Assembly (NCBI GenBank): GCA_003991915.1
Contig: RQTK01000977.1
Coordinates: forward strand, 36,402 to 100,401
Source of the DNA: Elysia chlorotica
Lineage: Eukaryota > Mollusca > Gastropoda > Plakobranchidae
Direction of reading: 5' to 3'
DNA length: 64,000 nucleotides
Under the pieces are notes generated by a model. It made no database searches, was not told the origin of the DNA, and was given only the letters and a program-made list of their open reading frames with translations. The position numbers and the translations under genes were made by a program. Positions 49,813 through 61,320 of this stretch are shown here, one piece after another; within the stretch, counting starts at the first letter, position 1, and every line of letters starts with the position of its first letter.

Positions 49813-50909
49813 GAATCGAAAAGAAACGAGGCGTCCACAAATCTCAGACAGGGTCCTCTAAATAAACAAACAGTTGTATTTAGAACCAAACGTGAGCTAT
49901 ATTATCATTTAGACATTAGGTACAAGTAGGGAAGTTTACAATCTAAGTCTAATAGGTTTGTAGACTGAATGAAAAATACTCACTGAGTAGTATTCTATCC
50001 TAACTATGATGTTTTAAAATGTATAGATCACAACATGTATTACCTTTGTTACGCAAAAATGTGTTCACTTCAGTCGATTGCGTAACTTTGCCTCCTGTTA
50101 ATTTGGGTAGCCTGGAAAGGAAGTTATCAAATTATTATAATCCTCTTTACAGAAGTTTACAATCTAAGTCTAATAGGTTTGTAGACAGACCGAAAAATAC
50201 TGAGTATTATTCTGTCTTACCTACAATATTTTAAAATGTATAGATCACAACATGTATTACCTTTGTTACGCAAAGATGTGTTTACTTCAGTCGATTGCGT
50301 AACTTTGCCTCCTGTTAATTTGGGTAGCCTGGAAAGGAAGTTATCAAATTATTATAATCCTCTTTATGTTAGGGGAGAACTAACCAGACATCAGAACACC
50401 AGGGTTCTTCCTTGTTTAAAGACAAACGGAAACCCGTTTATCATTATTACTATTATATTACTGCATTTAACTATTGTTTTATAGAAAAACAAATTAAGTG
50501 GAATTTGTAGTTTTAAAGATCATACTGATTCACCTGTAATGAAATAAACATTATTGATGCACTTGATAACATTATGTGGAATTTCCTTTAAAGAAAATTC
50601 ATTGTCATAGTGTAATGAACGTTAAAAGCGATTACTTTTTCATTTTTTTTAACCTAAAACAAATAGGAAAAAGAAAATCATTAAAAAAAAAAACTTCAAA
50701 TATTTAGATTCGCGATATAAAGACCATCAAAATGTTTACCTTCTCAACACTTGCATCTTGGTGGAAATAAAACGAGAGAGCACGATTCTATCCAAGACCA
50801 GACGCAATATTATAAAAATTTATACAATATACTTCCCGAATAACAATTGGAAAGGAAATAATAAGATTAGCTTTTTTTAATATTATAAATCATGATTAAA
50901 ATTGTTAGC
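49813..50909 (+). repeat. Segmental duplication / dispersed repeat, copy 2, with internal 221-bp tandem
   Basis: This is the same sequence as 47010-47888, but GAAGTTTACAATCTAAGTCT through CCTCTTTAC is present twice (49931-50151 and 50152-50372), a 221-bp tandem. The second unit is closer to copy 1 than the first is. Confidence 0.9.
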
Positions 50910-51390
50910 ATTATATTATTGTTCTGATAATCCAACTTTCTATAAAAAATGTAATTTTGAACTGTTATTATTCTCTAAATCCCTAAGACAATAATTTGGT
51001 TCATTAATGTTAGCATCTTCTATCTAACTGGTACTATTCTGTTATAATAATGTAATAATAACAGACCATATTTAATTTTTAATGCGACATTACATAATGT
51101 AGAGCATTGTATAATAGAATTAGGCCCATCTCACATTCCAATTAACAGTCATTGGACAGCTTTCTACTTTTTAGACCAATTAGTGATTTAAAAATAAAAA
51201 CCGAACCCCTTCATCCTCGTCTATTCCTTAGAGAAAAACAAATCAAAATTAATCCCCAAACGAGACTGATTATCATTACAGAAGACTTAACTATGATCAT
51301 GTTCCTGTTTTGTTTCAAGATTACAGTTTCGTGTTTATAATTATTACCTAACACAATTCACATTGTCCCCTTTTAGAGGTATGGGGTTGC

Positions 51391-51489
51391 AAGTACAACG
51401 TCCTGGTAGCTCTCAACGACTAGTCCAATGTATTGTTATTGGCATATATATCGTAAGATGAGTCGTGAGACATCTAAATGGTTGTACTT
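51391..51489. mobile_element. Palindromic MITE-like element, copy 2
   Basis: Terminal inverted repeats AAGTACAAC / GTTGTACTT enclose 99 bp with a degenerate inner inverted repeat (AACGACTAGTC; GATGAGTCGTGAG). Confidence 0.7.
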
Positions 51490-52722
51490 ACGACCTAATT
51501 TCTAAAATATTTAGAGAAAAAAACACCACAGTTTCCACTCGTCTTTTTAGTAGAAGAAAAATAGGGAATTTTACGGATTTTGCCTTTTTTCTTTCTTTCT
51601 TTTTTTTTTTTTTTGGGGGGGGGGGGGTATTTAAGGCATTATAAAGGAAATGCATACATGTGTGTAAGAAGATAAAATGGAAAAGGTAAACAAAATAACA
51701 CAGTGCAAACAGATTGTAAACATTGGTGATAATAGCGATTAAGATGTTACGCACTGACAACGTCTTGGTCTTGAAAACAAATTTATCACAAGTAAGAACT
51801 TCGATTTTTTATTTATTTATCTATTTATTATAAATCAATAAATAACAGTCTGGATTAAATTTTTTTATTCCATAACCAAAGCTCAATTAATTTATAATCC
51901 AAATAGTGAAAGAAATAAAAACGCCCATGTTACACCTGACCATAATTATTGTAAACAATTTTCATCTAAAAATATTAAATAATCGGCAGCTGTCTAGCCT
52001 TCTAATCGGTCACTGGAAAAGCTACAAAATTTTAAGTTACTCCACCACTAACAAAACCACTAACAAAATTAATTAGAAACAACAAAAGGATCAACCCATC
52101 GACCAAAAATTTTAGTTCAATCAATTAAACCCTTCGAGAAGAAGGTATTTTCAATCGCCATGACGGATCTCTTGAAGGGCAATTGCGTGATATTTTTTTT
52201 TCAAAATTTTTAAAACTTACTCTTTTCTTTTTGTTTTTTAAACCGCGTACATTTAGAGTGATGCACTTGAGCTTCTGTAGCCCACTTTTAAAACGTCCAT
52301 TATCAGTAGTCATTGATCATTGTCCGTTAGGCGATTTCGGCCAGCAACGAATAGTGGTACATGTACATTATGGTTCGTACATTTTCAACATCGCTTAATT
52401 TAACTTTGCGATCGGTGTTTTAATTGCTTTATGTTCAGTGCCTCTTTTACGCAGTCAAAAAACACGTACATTGTATGTCTAAGTGTCATTGGGAATGGCT
52501 AGATTAGTGGATTTGAGGACGTACAGTGTACATGGGCTAGGCATCTTGTCATGAAAAATCGGACGTTTGGCGTACGTTGTATGTCACCAGGGGGTTAACT
52601 ATCATCATTATTATCGTGAATTAACCCTATTCTAAAAAAAAGAAACTACCGCTGCATGACGTAGTGTTTAATTATACATTTTTTTTCTCCAAGGTTTCCC
52701 GAATAATTCAATTACGGGGACA

Positions 52723-52790
52723 GAAGCGGAGATTCGATCTTCGGACCGTCTGTTAATAGCGCTACCGACTGAGCTATCTGACACTACTTT
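52723..52790 (-). repeat. tRNA-like sequence on the minus strand
   Basis: The minus strand has an excellent box A (ATAGCTCAGTCGGTAGCG) and box B-like GATCGAATC with tRNA spacing. The acceptor stem is incomplete and no terminal T-run follows closely, so it is probably a SINE head. Confidence 0.5.
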
Positions 52791-53339
52791 GCAAATGAAT
52801 TTAAATCATTTTAATACTTTTTTTTTTTCAATTTTGGTAAAACAATTAAAAATTCGAAGCTCTCTGCAAGATTAACGTCTCTTAAGTCTCAATGAAAGTC
52901 ATATAGTTACGTTGACGAGGAAAACTTTTTGAACACCATCCTATTTGTTTTTATTGACGACTGTGTTTGTGCTAAATTTCTATTTAAATTTAACAATGAA
53001 AATCGGTTAGGAAGAAGAAAAAAAAACAAGAATAAAATAACGTGTGTATTATCTTGGTGATATGTCGAACCACAGCACGATATTGGCGGCAATACGGAGC
53101 GCTGTGACCTTCTACCGAGATCCATTTTATCTTTCAAACTTTGTAATGACAAAATAAAGACTAAGAAGGCTTACGACGAAACACAAGAGTCCGTCATGTT
53201 TGTGCATTCTACCCCTTAGGCAGAAAACATCACGAGCACTCTAAGAGCAATAATTATAAGAAAATCGGGTATTGTCGCACAACTTACGATTTAGGAAAGT
53301 GCATGCGTTTTATTATTGGATTTAACTTAAATAGGAATA

Positions 53340-53600
53340 ATCGAGCAGAAAATAACCCTCTCGTAAGATACCTCTGTCTTTGATAAGGCGAGTAAAATTC
53401 CCCACATCCACTCATATTATCAGCTCTTTATTTCAAGTTTTCCGGAGTGTGATAATGAGAAATTGTGTTATCTTTTGTCTCCATGCCAATGTGGTTCCTT
53501 CCTTATTCAGTTAGGACCGTACTCGAAAAACAGCTGTTTTGCTCTCATATTGATGAAATTATTTTCCTTCTTTTCTGGTCTGTGAATATTTTTTCATAAT
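53340..53600. other. Complex block 0.6-0.9 kb upstream of the PRDM1 coding exon
   Basis: Several GATA-type motifs (TGATAA at 53378 and 53449, TTATC at 53417 and 53470) sit in non-repetitive sequence just upstream of the coding exon, so a regulatory role is plausible. Confidence 0.25.
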
Positions 53601-53831
53601 CAAAATTTTTTTCGCCGACGCCGGAAGCCTACTCCAGTGTTAGAAAAAAAGTGTTTTATAGTGTGCGCGTGCATATGTATTGTATTGTATTAAATTGGCA
53701 ACACCAAGGTTAGACGCTGATTCAGCTAATTTACGAGACAGTCTTTAACCTTTTGACAACGTATCTCGTTAAAATTAAGTTCGTTATAAGTCATTTATAT
53801 GTTTCCCTCTGCCTTCTCTTTCCTCCGTCTT

Positions 53832-53835
<4 letters not shown>

Positions 53836-53884
<49 letters not shown>
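53836..53884 (+). repeat. CT then CA microsatellite
   Basis: A CT array followed by seven CA units, 360 bp before the PRDM1 ATG. Confidence 0.95.
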
Positions 53885-54047
53885 ATACACCTACTTACAT
53901 GCCCAATTCAGTCTCTGCTGTTATACACTCGTTCTTTTGTTCCCTATCGATGTCTTTCAAATACATACATTTAATTAACTTAGACTGTGTAATTTTGACT
54001 CTTAATACTAAGTCTTAATGTTCATGATGTTCTTCATTCTTTACCAG

Positions 54048-54240
54048 ATAACCTGAAACAAACTGAATACCAGTATAACTTCACAAACAAAATCTTCAAA
54101 GGCAATTCATTGCGGGGTCTATCCTAAGTCGGAAGTACCAGTGCATGTCTTGCTGATGTCCAATCAGCTCAGAAGGAGCTCAAAGTATCAACCGCAGCCT
54201 GCATTGGGCAAGAGACAAGTTCACTACTCTCTCCACCAAT
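54048..54240 (+). other. Probable 5' untranslated part of the upstream PRDM1 exon
   Basis: A pyrimidine-rich tract ends in ttctttaccag at 54047, a plausible splice acceptor. Downstream of it the PRDM1 frame has a TGA at 54154, so this segment cannot be coding in that frame. Two upstream ATGs lie in it: 54145 (three codons then TGA) and 54156, which opens a 31-codon frame that overlaps the main ATG and ends just after it. The alternative is that the true acceptor lies between 54157 and 54240, for example the CAG ending at 54197, with coding sequence from upstream exons. Confidence 0.45.
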
Positions 54241-55008
54241 ATGGCTCGTGAACTCCTGACCGCCAAACCATTTTTACACGAAGCGAAGTTTTCCTCGGCG
54301 TCAGGCTGGGAGCAAAGCCTTGACCATCTCAAACTTTCAGCTCACTTGCCTCATGGTTATGACCGGCTTCACTCTCCCTTCGCTCACCTTCACGCCATCG
54401 GTAAAGTGGACAGGTCAATGTTCTCTACGCCAGCCACCCCTGAACATCCCCTGTTGGCGCTAGACTTCAGTCTCCAAGGGAGACATCAGAGATCGCTCCA
54501 GAATTCTCCTTATAACGAGCGGGACGGAGACAACGACAAAACCGACGATGCGAGTAATGATGGACAATCTATTGTAGTTGTTGACGATGATGAAATGGGT
54601 CCGAATCATAAAGATGTGGACAAAAATGATGAAAGTGGCACTGGCAATAAGGATATGAACAAACATGAAGAAAACTGTAAGAACGAGTATGACAGAAAAT
54701 CCACACCAAAAGCAGACTTTCAAAGTAATGCCCAACTGGCTATTGAATCTCAAAGGCGATTGGACAGCGACAAAGCTGAGTCAGCTACATCTTCATCTAA
54801 TATTTCCGATGGAAAGAAAAGTCCTTCAGGAATTCGGAATAAAATATGGTCGCCAAGAGATAGCCCGAGTCCCCCTCCTAGCAAGTGTCGCCGAGTTCGA
54901 TCCAATGAAAGTTCAACAAGACCTGCGAATCAAGAGGATCAACATACCGAATGTGACAGGGTTCCAAAGAGATTGTCTGATAGTTCACCCCTGGGACTGG
55001 ATCGGAAA
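54241..55008 (+). CDS. prdm1: PRDM1/Blimp-1 orthologue, upstream coding exon (256 codons)
   Basis: This exon supplies the region N-terminal to the zinc fingers of a Blimp-1-like transcriptional repressor, assigned through its in-frame junction with the next exon. It starts at an ATG with A at -3 and G at +4. The same frame has a stop at 54154, so either translation starts here or an acceptor between 54157 and 54241 brings in more N-terminal sequence. Residues 1-90 are mixed. Residues 91-165 are rich in D, N, E and K and contain IVVVDDDE (111-118), a textbook SUMO-interacting motif shape. Residues 190-256 are rich in S, P and K with SP sites and a basic KCRRVR cluster (215-220), a possible nuclear localisation signal. 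The exon ends CGG AAA before gtaagt at 55009, phase 0. No PR/SET domain is recognisable. If the intron were retained, the frame would stop at 55107 without zinc fingers. Confidence 0.8.
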
Positions 55009-55222
55009 GTAAGTACATGTACAAAGTTCTGTCGTATTGTTACACATGGCACACGTAGCGTTTCTAATATCATTTTGTGTCATTCGTTACCAATGAGACA
55101 GTTTTAAAGCACTAGTTTAAGAATTAAGATTAAAGACCTACTGACTATACTACTAATTTTGACGCATTTTTATCACCCTATAAACGATGTTGTTGTTTTA
55201 TAATGTGGAAGTATCTCTCTCC

Positions 55223-55270
<48 letters not shown>

Positions 55271-55436
55271 TACTCTCTATATTTTTCTCCCGATCTCTCT
55301 CTTTCTCATTCTCTCTCTCTTTTATCCTTGTTCTGTCATTGTCCTCTTCTATATATCCATTTTCCTTTTTGTCACTGGAAACCTCTCCAAAGTTTTGTTT
55401 TTCTTAACTTTGTTCTCTCTCTCTCTCTCTCTCACT

Positions 55437-55468
<32 letters not shown>

Positions 55469-56409
55469 ATTGGTTATTCTTTTGAAAATTAATACTTTTT
55501 TTTACCACATTTACATTTTTATTTTTAAAAAGTATATACAAATCTTAGAATTATCGCTTTTTTATTTAATCATTATAATTTTAGAATTTTTTGAACCATG
55601 TTTTCTGTTACGTTCATTAGTGTTGAACTGTTTCTTTCAATTATCAAAGAAATATTTTTTTTCCTCTTTATCAGTTGGAAATATTTATGGAAAGTTAATT
55701 TTTGTACCGTAAGAAAATTGATATTTTGGGGGGGGAATAATGGCTCGTTTAGTGGAATATTAGGCCTACAATTATTGTTGTTTCACGATATATACATGTA
55801 AATTAGTTACAAAGTGCTCATGTCATACACATCTCAAAAGAGCGTAAATTTTTTTGTGTGTAAATTTTGAACCCTTCAAAATTATCGCCAACGCAAAAAA
55901 GGCTTTTTTTATTATCTTATTCATCTTTCCTTTTGGTTTAATACCTAACAAAATCTTTCAATCTAGATATACTTTTACTGTATTTTTTTCTTTTTTTTTT
56001 ACTCAAGGCTCCACTTTATCTGCTAAAATTGTGCACTATAAAATCGAAATGTGCTGGCCTTGAAAACACCACAAGCAGGTCAAAGAAACATATGAATACG
56101 CAGTGTTTTTCACCAAGCTCTCGTTTTAAAATACGGCAGTGTTTTTCATCAAGCTCTCGTTTTAGTATCCTAAAATATTGACAAGATTTTCTAAATTTCT
56201 AATTTTTTTCTTCTTGTTCCGGGTTTGTTCCATTATGTAATGGTTTAATCCAGTATTAGCAACGAGCAAAATTAACTCCCTTCACATTCATATATTTTTC
56301 TGTTTCTTTTTGTACATTTTTTAATGTAAGACTTGGATCCTGCCCAAAGCTTTAAAACGTCATTATAATTATTATTATTACGTCAACATTATTTCTTTTT
56401 CCATCTCAG
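55009..56409 (+). other. Intron of the PRDM1 gene (phase 0)
   Basis: The donor is AAA/gtaagt at 55009 and the acceptor is tttttccatctcag ending at 56409. Both flanking codons are complete. The intron holds CT-rich microsatellites (about 55214-55330 and 55415-55470), a G run near 55729 and a short 40-bp direct duplication around 56096-56175. Conceptual translations inside it are microsatellite products. Confidence 0.9.
55214..55470 (+). repeat. CT-rich tracts in the PRDM1 intron
   Basis: Two CT arrays with unique sequence between them. Confidence 0.93.
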
Positions 56410-59019
56410 AAATTGCCCAATGACGTCAGTAAGAGCCCCAGAAAAAATGACTCCATGCCACCCATTGTTGGTAGAGACGCCTTCCAACCCATGCTAGAAC
56501 AGAGTCGAGAAGTGATGGCGAATCTACGCACACATCATCAGGATCATTTGTTAAAATCTCACTTCCCGGCGCCTCTACCTTCATCTCATCCTTTCTCGGG
56601 ACTGCCAGGGTTCTACCCGCCCTTTCTTTTACCGTCCAAAGACATCCCTGTTTCCCAGTCTCCCTCAGACAGAAAGCGTCCTGTTTCACCCCTAGTCCCC
56701 GAGAAGATGAAGTCAGCGTTCAGCGCTGAAGCGCTCCTGAAAGAACACGAGACTCATAAAGAACGTCTTTTCAGGCACCACCAACAGCAAAGTAATTCAA
56801 AGATTTCACCGTCCATAAATTATCACGGCCAAGACCCCCACCAGAAGTTTGCCAATGATGCCTTTCAGGCTCAACACCCGCTTTTCAGGTTTGATAACAT
56901 GTATGGTGGGGGCCAAGTTGGTTTGCCTATTTTTAACCGCTTGCCCCATCCAAACAGCGACCCTCGCTTGGCTCCACTGGGGTATCCCGACAACCTTAGT
57001 CTTTTGTCTAGATTCGTTCCGGCGGTGAAGCGCAAAGGTGGAGCTCCTTTACAAGATATGATGCTCAGCTCCCCACCCCTTCCTCTCCCAGGTGTGTCTG
57101 GGATATTCCCACTCAGCCCTTTCCAGATGATGCCCAACTACCCGTATCTCCCCAACTGGCCATTGTATCCTCTTTATTCTGGTCATCTGAACAAACCAAG
57201 CCAACCAGACTTCGGGCTTCCCCCCAGCCCTTATCTCCGGGAGAATGGCCTGAACCTGAGCCCCCACTCTCCACGCTCCGCCTCCACAAGGACATCGTCA
57301 ACCTCCAGTCGAACACCAGGGTCCAGGGGGCATCGACACCTGCCTTACCCTCTAAAGAAAAAAGACGGCAAGATGCTGTACGAGTGCAACGTTTGCCTCA
57401 AAACATTTGGTCAGTTATCCAACCTGAAGGTACACCTAAGGACGCATACAGGAGAACGGCCCTTTGTATGTCAGACATGTGGAAAGGGTTTCACTCAGCT
57501 GGCGCATCTACAGAAACACAACCTGGTCCATACAGGGGAGAAACCGCACAAATGCCAAGTATGCGATAAGCGGTTTAGCTCAACCAGTAACCTCAAGACA
57601 CACATGAGGTTACACTCAGGAGAAAAACCGTTCCACTGCAAGTCATGCCAGGCCAAGTTCACACAATTTGTCCACCTCAAGTTACATCGTCGCCTCCACA
57701 CAAATGAACGACCGTTTGAATGTTCCCAGTGCAACCGCAAGTACATCAGTCGGTCCGGCCTGCGCACACACTGGAAAACGGGTACCTGCGTCCCTCAAAA
57801 CCCGGCCGCCGACTTCAACACCTTGCTCAACATGAGCTTTGATGACAACGGAGATGAAAAAGACACAGAAAGTATCCTCACTGAAGAGGAATTAAGATGT
57901 GAATCTAGGGATGGATCTGATGAAGTCTTCAAAGAGGAGATGACTGATTCTATGGAGGGGAGCAGTTACGACAAACCTGACTACTGCGAAGATAGAGACG
58001 TGAGACAGAATCAGACAAGACATGAGAATGAGTCCCGTATGTCTTGGCCAGGAGACTTCAGGTACTCTGAATTATCTTCAGCGAAGACTCAACTTTCGTA
58101 TTATAAATGTGATAGAAGGTCTAGCGGACAAATCCTAGATGCCATGGATCAAGACATGGCCTCAACGTTCCCGCTACACCGCCAGGACAATGTTGCCCCA
58201 CACACCAGCCTGGGTTCTCGGCCGCAATCTCCAGACCATAGAGAAATTACTGGAGATGACGCGACGTCCAGATCACCCGGCAAACCGTTGAACAGAACTG
58301 AACACGAAAACTCTCTGAGCATTGACAAAAATGACACTGATATGCCTAGCAGAGATACGTTCAGATCAAAACATAGAAAAGATACCCGTACTGCACGAAG
58401 CCCGTCTAGACTTTCCCCACACTCGGAGCAAGAAGACACGGGTCCTCTCCGCACATCCACGCCAGTCTCTTCCAAGGAGACTATCCCGCGATCTTCGCCT
58501 TGCCCCGAGACAAATGCACCGTCGTACGGTGAAACCAGTCACCGCAGTCCTAAACACAGAGAACATTTGCTCCCTACATTTACACCATCACCTGCCACGC
58601 CCTGGTCTCACAACTATGGCACCCCTGGTGGTCCTCCTCTGTACCCAGCGCCGCCAATCCTACCATCTCCTTCTGACTCACACGCCCAGGACGATCTCTG
58701 CGAAGACCTCAGCACAAGATCCCGGAGTCCACCACGCCAGAGCGACTCTACCGAGGCCCATGCTAAGTCTCGCCACCGACGGAAGCAGCCACGGCCCACG
58801 GCCTTCACCTCCACAGATGCGGCACCATCATCTATCGCCGGACCAGAAACCTCCGTCCCTGGCCTAGGCCCCTGTACCTCATTGGGCAGCAGCAATTCCA
58901 GCTTCCCACACTTGTTCCCGTACGCAGTGATGCACCGGAGCCCGGCCCCTGCCCACTCTTTCCCAGGATCGCTGGTCGACCCTAGAATCTCCGCGTCCCG
59001 GGAGTGGCTATCGGCCTAA
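56410..59019 (+). CDS. prdm1: PRDM1/Blimp-1 orthologue, terminal coding exon with five zinc fingers
   Basis: This exon codes the last 869 residues of a nuclear, sequence-specific zinc-finger transcription factor of the PRDM1 (Blimp-1) family, known in other animals as a repressor that recruits corepressors at GAAAG-type sites. It follows a pyrimidine tract and ccatctcag, and begins AAA in phase 0, continuing the upstream exon exactly. The N-terminal part (56410-57345) is rich in proline, tyrosine and phenylalanine, like the vertebrate proline-rich region. [19 protein letters not shown] (57337-57393) nearly matches the vertebrate PRDM1 linker into finger 1. Five fingers follow at 57379-57789, spaced by TGERP/TGEKP-type linkers. 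After them come an acidic stretch with a consensus SUMO site FKEE (57928-57939) and an unusually long, Ser/Pro/Thr-rich tail of about 400 residues ending at TAA 59017. All five fingers lie in one exon without interruption. Identity as PRDM1 is secure; the tail shows no domain I recognise. Confidence 0.96.
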   Translation, partial: KLPNDVSKSPRKNDSMPPIVGRDAFQPMLEQSREVMANLRTHHQDHLLKSHFPAPLPSSHPFSGLPGFYPPFLLPSKDIPVSQSPSDRKRPVSPLVPEKMKSAFSAEALLKEHETHKERLFRHHQQQSNSKISPSINYHGQDPHQKFANDAFQAQHPLFRFDNMYGGGQVGLPIFNRLPHPNSDPRLAPLGYPDNLSLLSRFVPAVKRKGGAPLQDMMLSSPPLPLPGVSGIFPLSPFQMMPNYPYLPNWPLYPLYSGHLNKPSQPDFGLPPSPYLRENGLNLSPHSPRSASTRTSSTSSRTPGSRGHRHLPYPLKKKDGKMLYECNVCLKTFGQLSNLKVHLRTHTGERPFVCQTCGKGFTQLAHLQKHNLVHTGEKPHKCQVCDKRFSSTSNLKTHMRLHSGEKPFHCKSCQAKFTQFVHLKLHRRLHTNERPFECSQCNRKYISRSGLRTHWKTGTCVPQNPAADFNTLLNMSFDDNGDEKDTESILTEEELRCESRDGSDEVFKEEMTDSMEGSSYDKPDYCEDRDVRQNQTRHENESRMSWPGDFRYSELSSAKTQLSYYKCDRRSSGQILDAMDQDMASTFPLHRQDNVAPHTSLGSRPQSPDHREITGDDATSRSPGKPLNRTEHENSLSIDKNDTDMPSRDTFRSKHRKDTRTARSPSRLSPHSEQEDTGPLRTSTPVSSKETIPRSSPCPETNAPSYGETSHRSPKHREHLLPTFTPSPATPWSHNYGTPGGPPLYPAPPILPSPSDSHAQDDLCEDLSTRSRSPPRQSDSTEAHAKSRHRRKQPRPTAFTSTDAAPSSIAGPETSVPGLGPCTSLGSSNSSFPHLFPYAVMHRSPAPAHSFPGSLVDPRISASREWLSA
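57379..57789 (+). other. PRDM1-type zinc-finger array (4 C2H2 + 1 C2HC)
   Basis: Finger 1 is 57379-57447 (C-x2-C, motif [14 protein letters not shown]), finger 2 57463-57531 ([14 protein letters not shown]), finger 3 57547-57615 ([14 protein letters not shown]), finger 4 57631-57699 ([14 protein letters not shown]) and finger 5 57715-57789, which ends H-x5-C and so is C2HC. The helix residues of fingers 1-4 are essentially those of vertebrate PRDM1, so DNA specificity should be conserved. In vertebrates fingers 1 and 2 are the main DNA contacts. Finger 5 is also degenerate C2HC in vertebrate PRDM1. Confidence 0.96.
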
Positions 59020-59620
59020 CAGTTTGTTTGTTTTGTTGTTTTGTTGCTGAACGTCCAACGCCAATACTATTATTGGCTATTGTTGTATTTTATACGTGCC
59101 CCAAGACTGACGTTTGACTATCTTGCGTGCTGCTTCATACAAGATATGGCGGGGAGGCCTGTACTCCTGTCTCAGCCGGTCACATTAATCTGACACCGAC
59201 CCAACCAGTAGGGGATGAAATCGCAAACATAGTTTTTTGACCCATTCGAACCGCGGACCTTCCGATCTGGAGACCAACGCTCTACCACTTAAGCCAGTTC
59301 GCCCCCAGTTTTTGGCCTGAACTGGAACTGAGAAGGCACACTAAATCATAGTACTTGACATTGAAAGTTACCAACTCAAACTAACGGTAAAAAAAAACCC
59401 TGAAAAAGAGTGTTTTAATATGTACATACACATTTTTATTAATTGTAATTTGTTTGACTTTCATAAAAACTTCCTCACGTTGTATGCTTTTGATAACACT
59501 TTAAATCACTGTCGACATCTAAGACCATGAAATTATAAAATTATTTTTAAAGAATAAAATTGTAACTTTAATCTATTTTAAGTTATTAAAACTGAAATAA
59601 ATGACTGTGAGCTGCAAAAA
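59020..59620 (+). other. Probable 3' UTR of PRDM1 with poly(A) signals
   Basis: Downstream of the TAA at 59017-59019 the sequence carries a GTTT-rich segment, an antisense SINE (about 59044-59306) and two AATAAA hexamers at 59553-59558 and 59596-59601. The second is followed about 20 nt later by an A-rich genomic run. The cleavage site is inferred and not directly visible; another AATAAA-like site lies near 59880. Confidence 0.5.
59044..59306 (-). mobile_element. tRNA-derived SINE, full-length, antisense in the PRDM1 3' UTR
   Basis: Read on the minus strand, this is the same SINE as elsewhere in the window. Its tRNA-like head at the right end has a box A-like segment and GGTTCGAATGG-type box B. 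The middle has the conserved GTCGGTGTCAGATTAATGTG core, followed by the TGTCAAACGTCAGTCTTGGG block and the tail ending in TTGGACGTTCAGC at the left. It begins about 25 bp after the stop codon of the PRDM1 exon. Confidence 0.85.
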
Positions 59621-60426
59621 AAAAATAAAAAATAAAAAAAAATAAAAAAGGAACATAATTCATCAGGTTCGTCTATTTAACTTATACTTTCAAAGCCGTC
59701 TTCGGTGCTATTGGTTTTCTTTATTAAAAAAAAAACTATGTCATAAGATTAAGCTTTACCTAAAAACGAAAGTAATAAAACCAATTTTGTAAAGATAAAC
59801 CTGAATTAATTATTTTCTATAAAGCATCCCAGGTTGATACAATGAACATTGTGAACCTACAAAAATCCACGTCTTAAAATAAAGTTAACAATTTCCTTAC
59901 ATTGATTTCTGATTTCTTTGTATGGACAGTATAATTATACAGGGTCAACAATTGTGTTCTTTTACTATTTGCTGATGTATTGTGTTTTTTTCTCTATACG
60001 TTTCCGAAAAATGTGATATTAACTATTTAAAGCAATACATAATTATTCTTTGAATGGAGTGACGTACACTTGATAATATTTTTGCATGTAATAATCAGTA
60101 TTGTCAAATTCTTGCCCCCTTAGAAATATTTAAATCTCAAATTTGTAACCGCAAAAGCTTCACAAGTTTAAATATGTTCCTTCTTTTTGGTGTGGGTGGG
60201 GGGGGGGAGGGGATAAATACACCGCTCTTACAATGTATTTGTAAAAGTGTGACAACCGCCGTGATAATTATCTCTCGTCTTCAGCGTTTTCCGTTTCAAT
60301 ACACATCAATACACACGCATAAAGAAGTCATACATGTACCATGTTCGTCTTTAAATGTTAACTCCTTCACCGTTGAATTCGCCCCAAGTTCATCACAGAA
60401 GCACACACTAAAGAATTTGCGATAAT
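59621..60426. other. AT-rich DNA downstream of PRDM1
   Basis: No features apart from a G run near 60199; it could still be 3' UTR if distal poly(A) sites are used. Confidence 0.5.
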
Positions 60427-60596
60427 GGGGTTCGTTACTAAAACGGAGACGATAAACGTAAGTGAATCTGCACCTGCATCCAGTCATAGATCTATCCTAC
60501 ACTAAGTCTTAGAGAGCCAATCAGCGATGAGAAAAATGTATACCCAAGCGGTCTGATTATGTCATCTGTTATAGTCATCTCATCGCAAAGTCTCCA
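60427..60596 (+). repeat. Unnamed dispersed repeat family A, copy 3
   Basis: AAAACGGAGACGATA, GAATCTGCACCTGCATCCAG, GAGAGCCAATCAGCGATGAG and TGATTATGTCATCTGTTATA align with copies 1 and 2. The upstream part is shared with copy 2. Confidence 0.8.
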
Positions 60597-60937
60597 CTAG
60601 CGAGATTTTAAAACGTTATCAGTTTCTCTGCTATCTAGCTGCTTTACGTCTTGGAGCACTGATAGTGTTCTCAACTGGTGACCATAAGATCTGTGGTTCA
60701 AATAATCATGCAGTGGTAAATATTTTCAGGGAATTCTAACAGTATTCAAAGATTACTACATTAGCTTGTATTATTTTTCAAGCTATACAGTGGCCGACGG
60801 CATAGGTTTATATTAATTTAGATATGCATTTTAAAATACATTATATTGTTAATAACTTATTTTTCTTCACAATCCCTGTATCCCTGGCACTGTCATGTCT
60901 TTGTCTGCCTGTCTGTACTTCTATCTCTCTTTATTTC

Positions 60938-60941
<4 letters not shown>

Positions 60942-61000
<59 letters not shown>
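60942..61000 (+). repeat. CT microsatellite
   Basis: A CT array downstream of PRDM1. Confidence 0.95.
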
Positions 61001-61320
61001 AAAATATTGACCCCCAAACTGGTGTGATATTATTTTAGTTGTTGCTGTATTGGTTGTTTTTTGTTGGGTTTTAAGATGTGTTGCTTTTTTCACGTGTATT
61101 TATCTATTATTTTATCGAATTCTGTTACCTTTTCTATATGACTTGATTTCGTCATGATTTGGAGGGGAAGAATCAAAGGTGAAAATGATTTTTTTCTTCA
61201 AATGGAAAAAAAGAACACCAGAACTTAGGAAATTACAAAGTTGGTTGCTGTTTGAAATAGCTATAATTTATATTTATCATTGTTAACTACAACATGTATA
61301 ACTTAGTAACATTGACCCTT

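Noticed and set aside
56426-58895. Minus-strand and alternative-frame ORFs over the zinc-finger exon
   Set aside because: They are shadows of the PRDM1 coding sequence, which has clear domain support in its own frame.
59617-59648. Poly(A) tail of a processed retrocopy
   Set aside because: The gene upstream has an intron, so the A-rich run is genomic sequence near the inferred poly(A) site.
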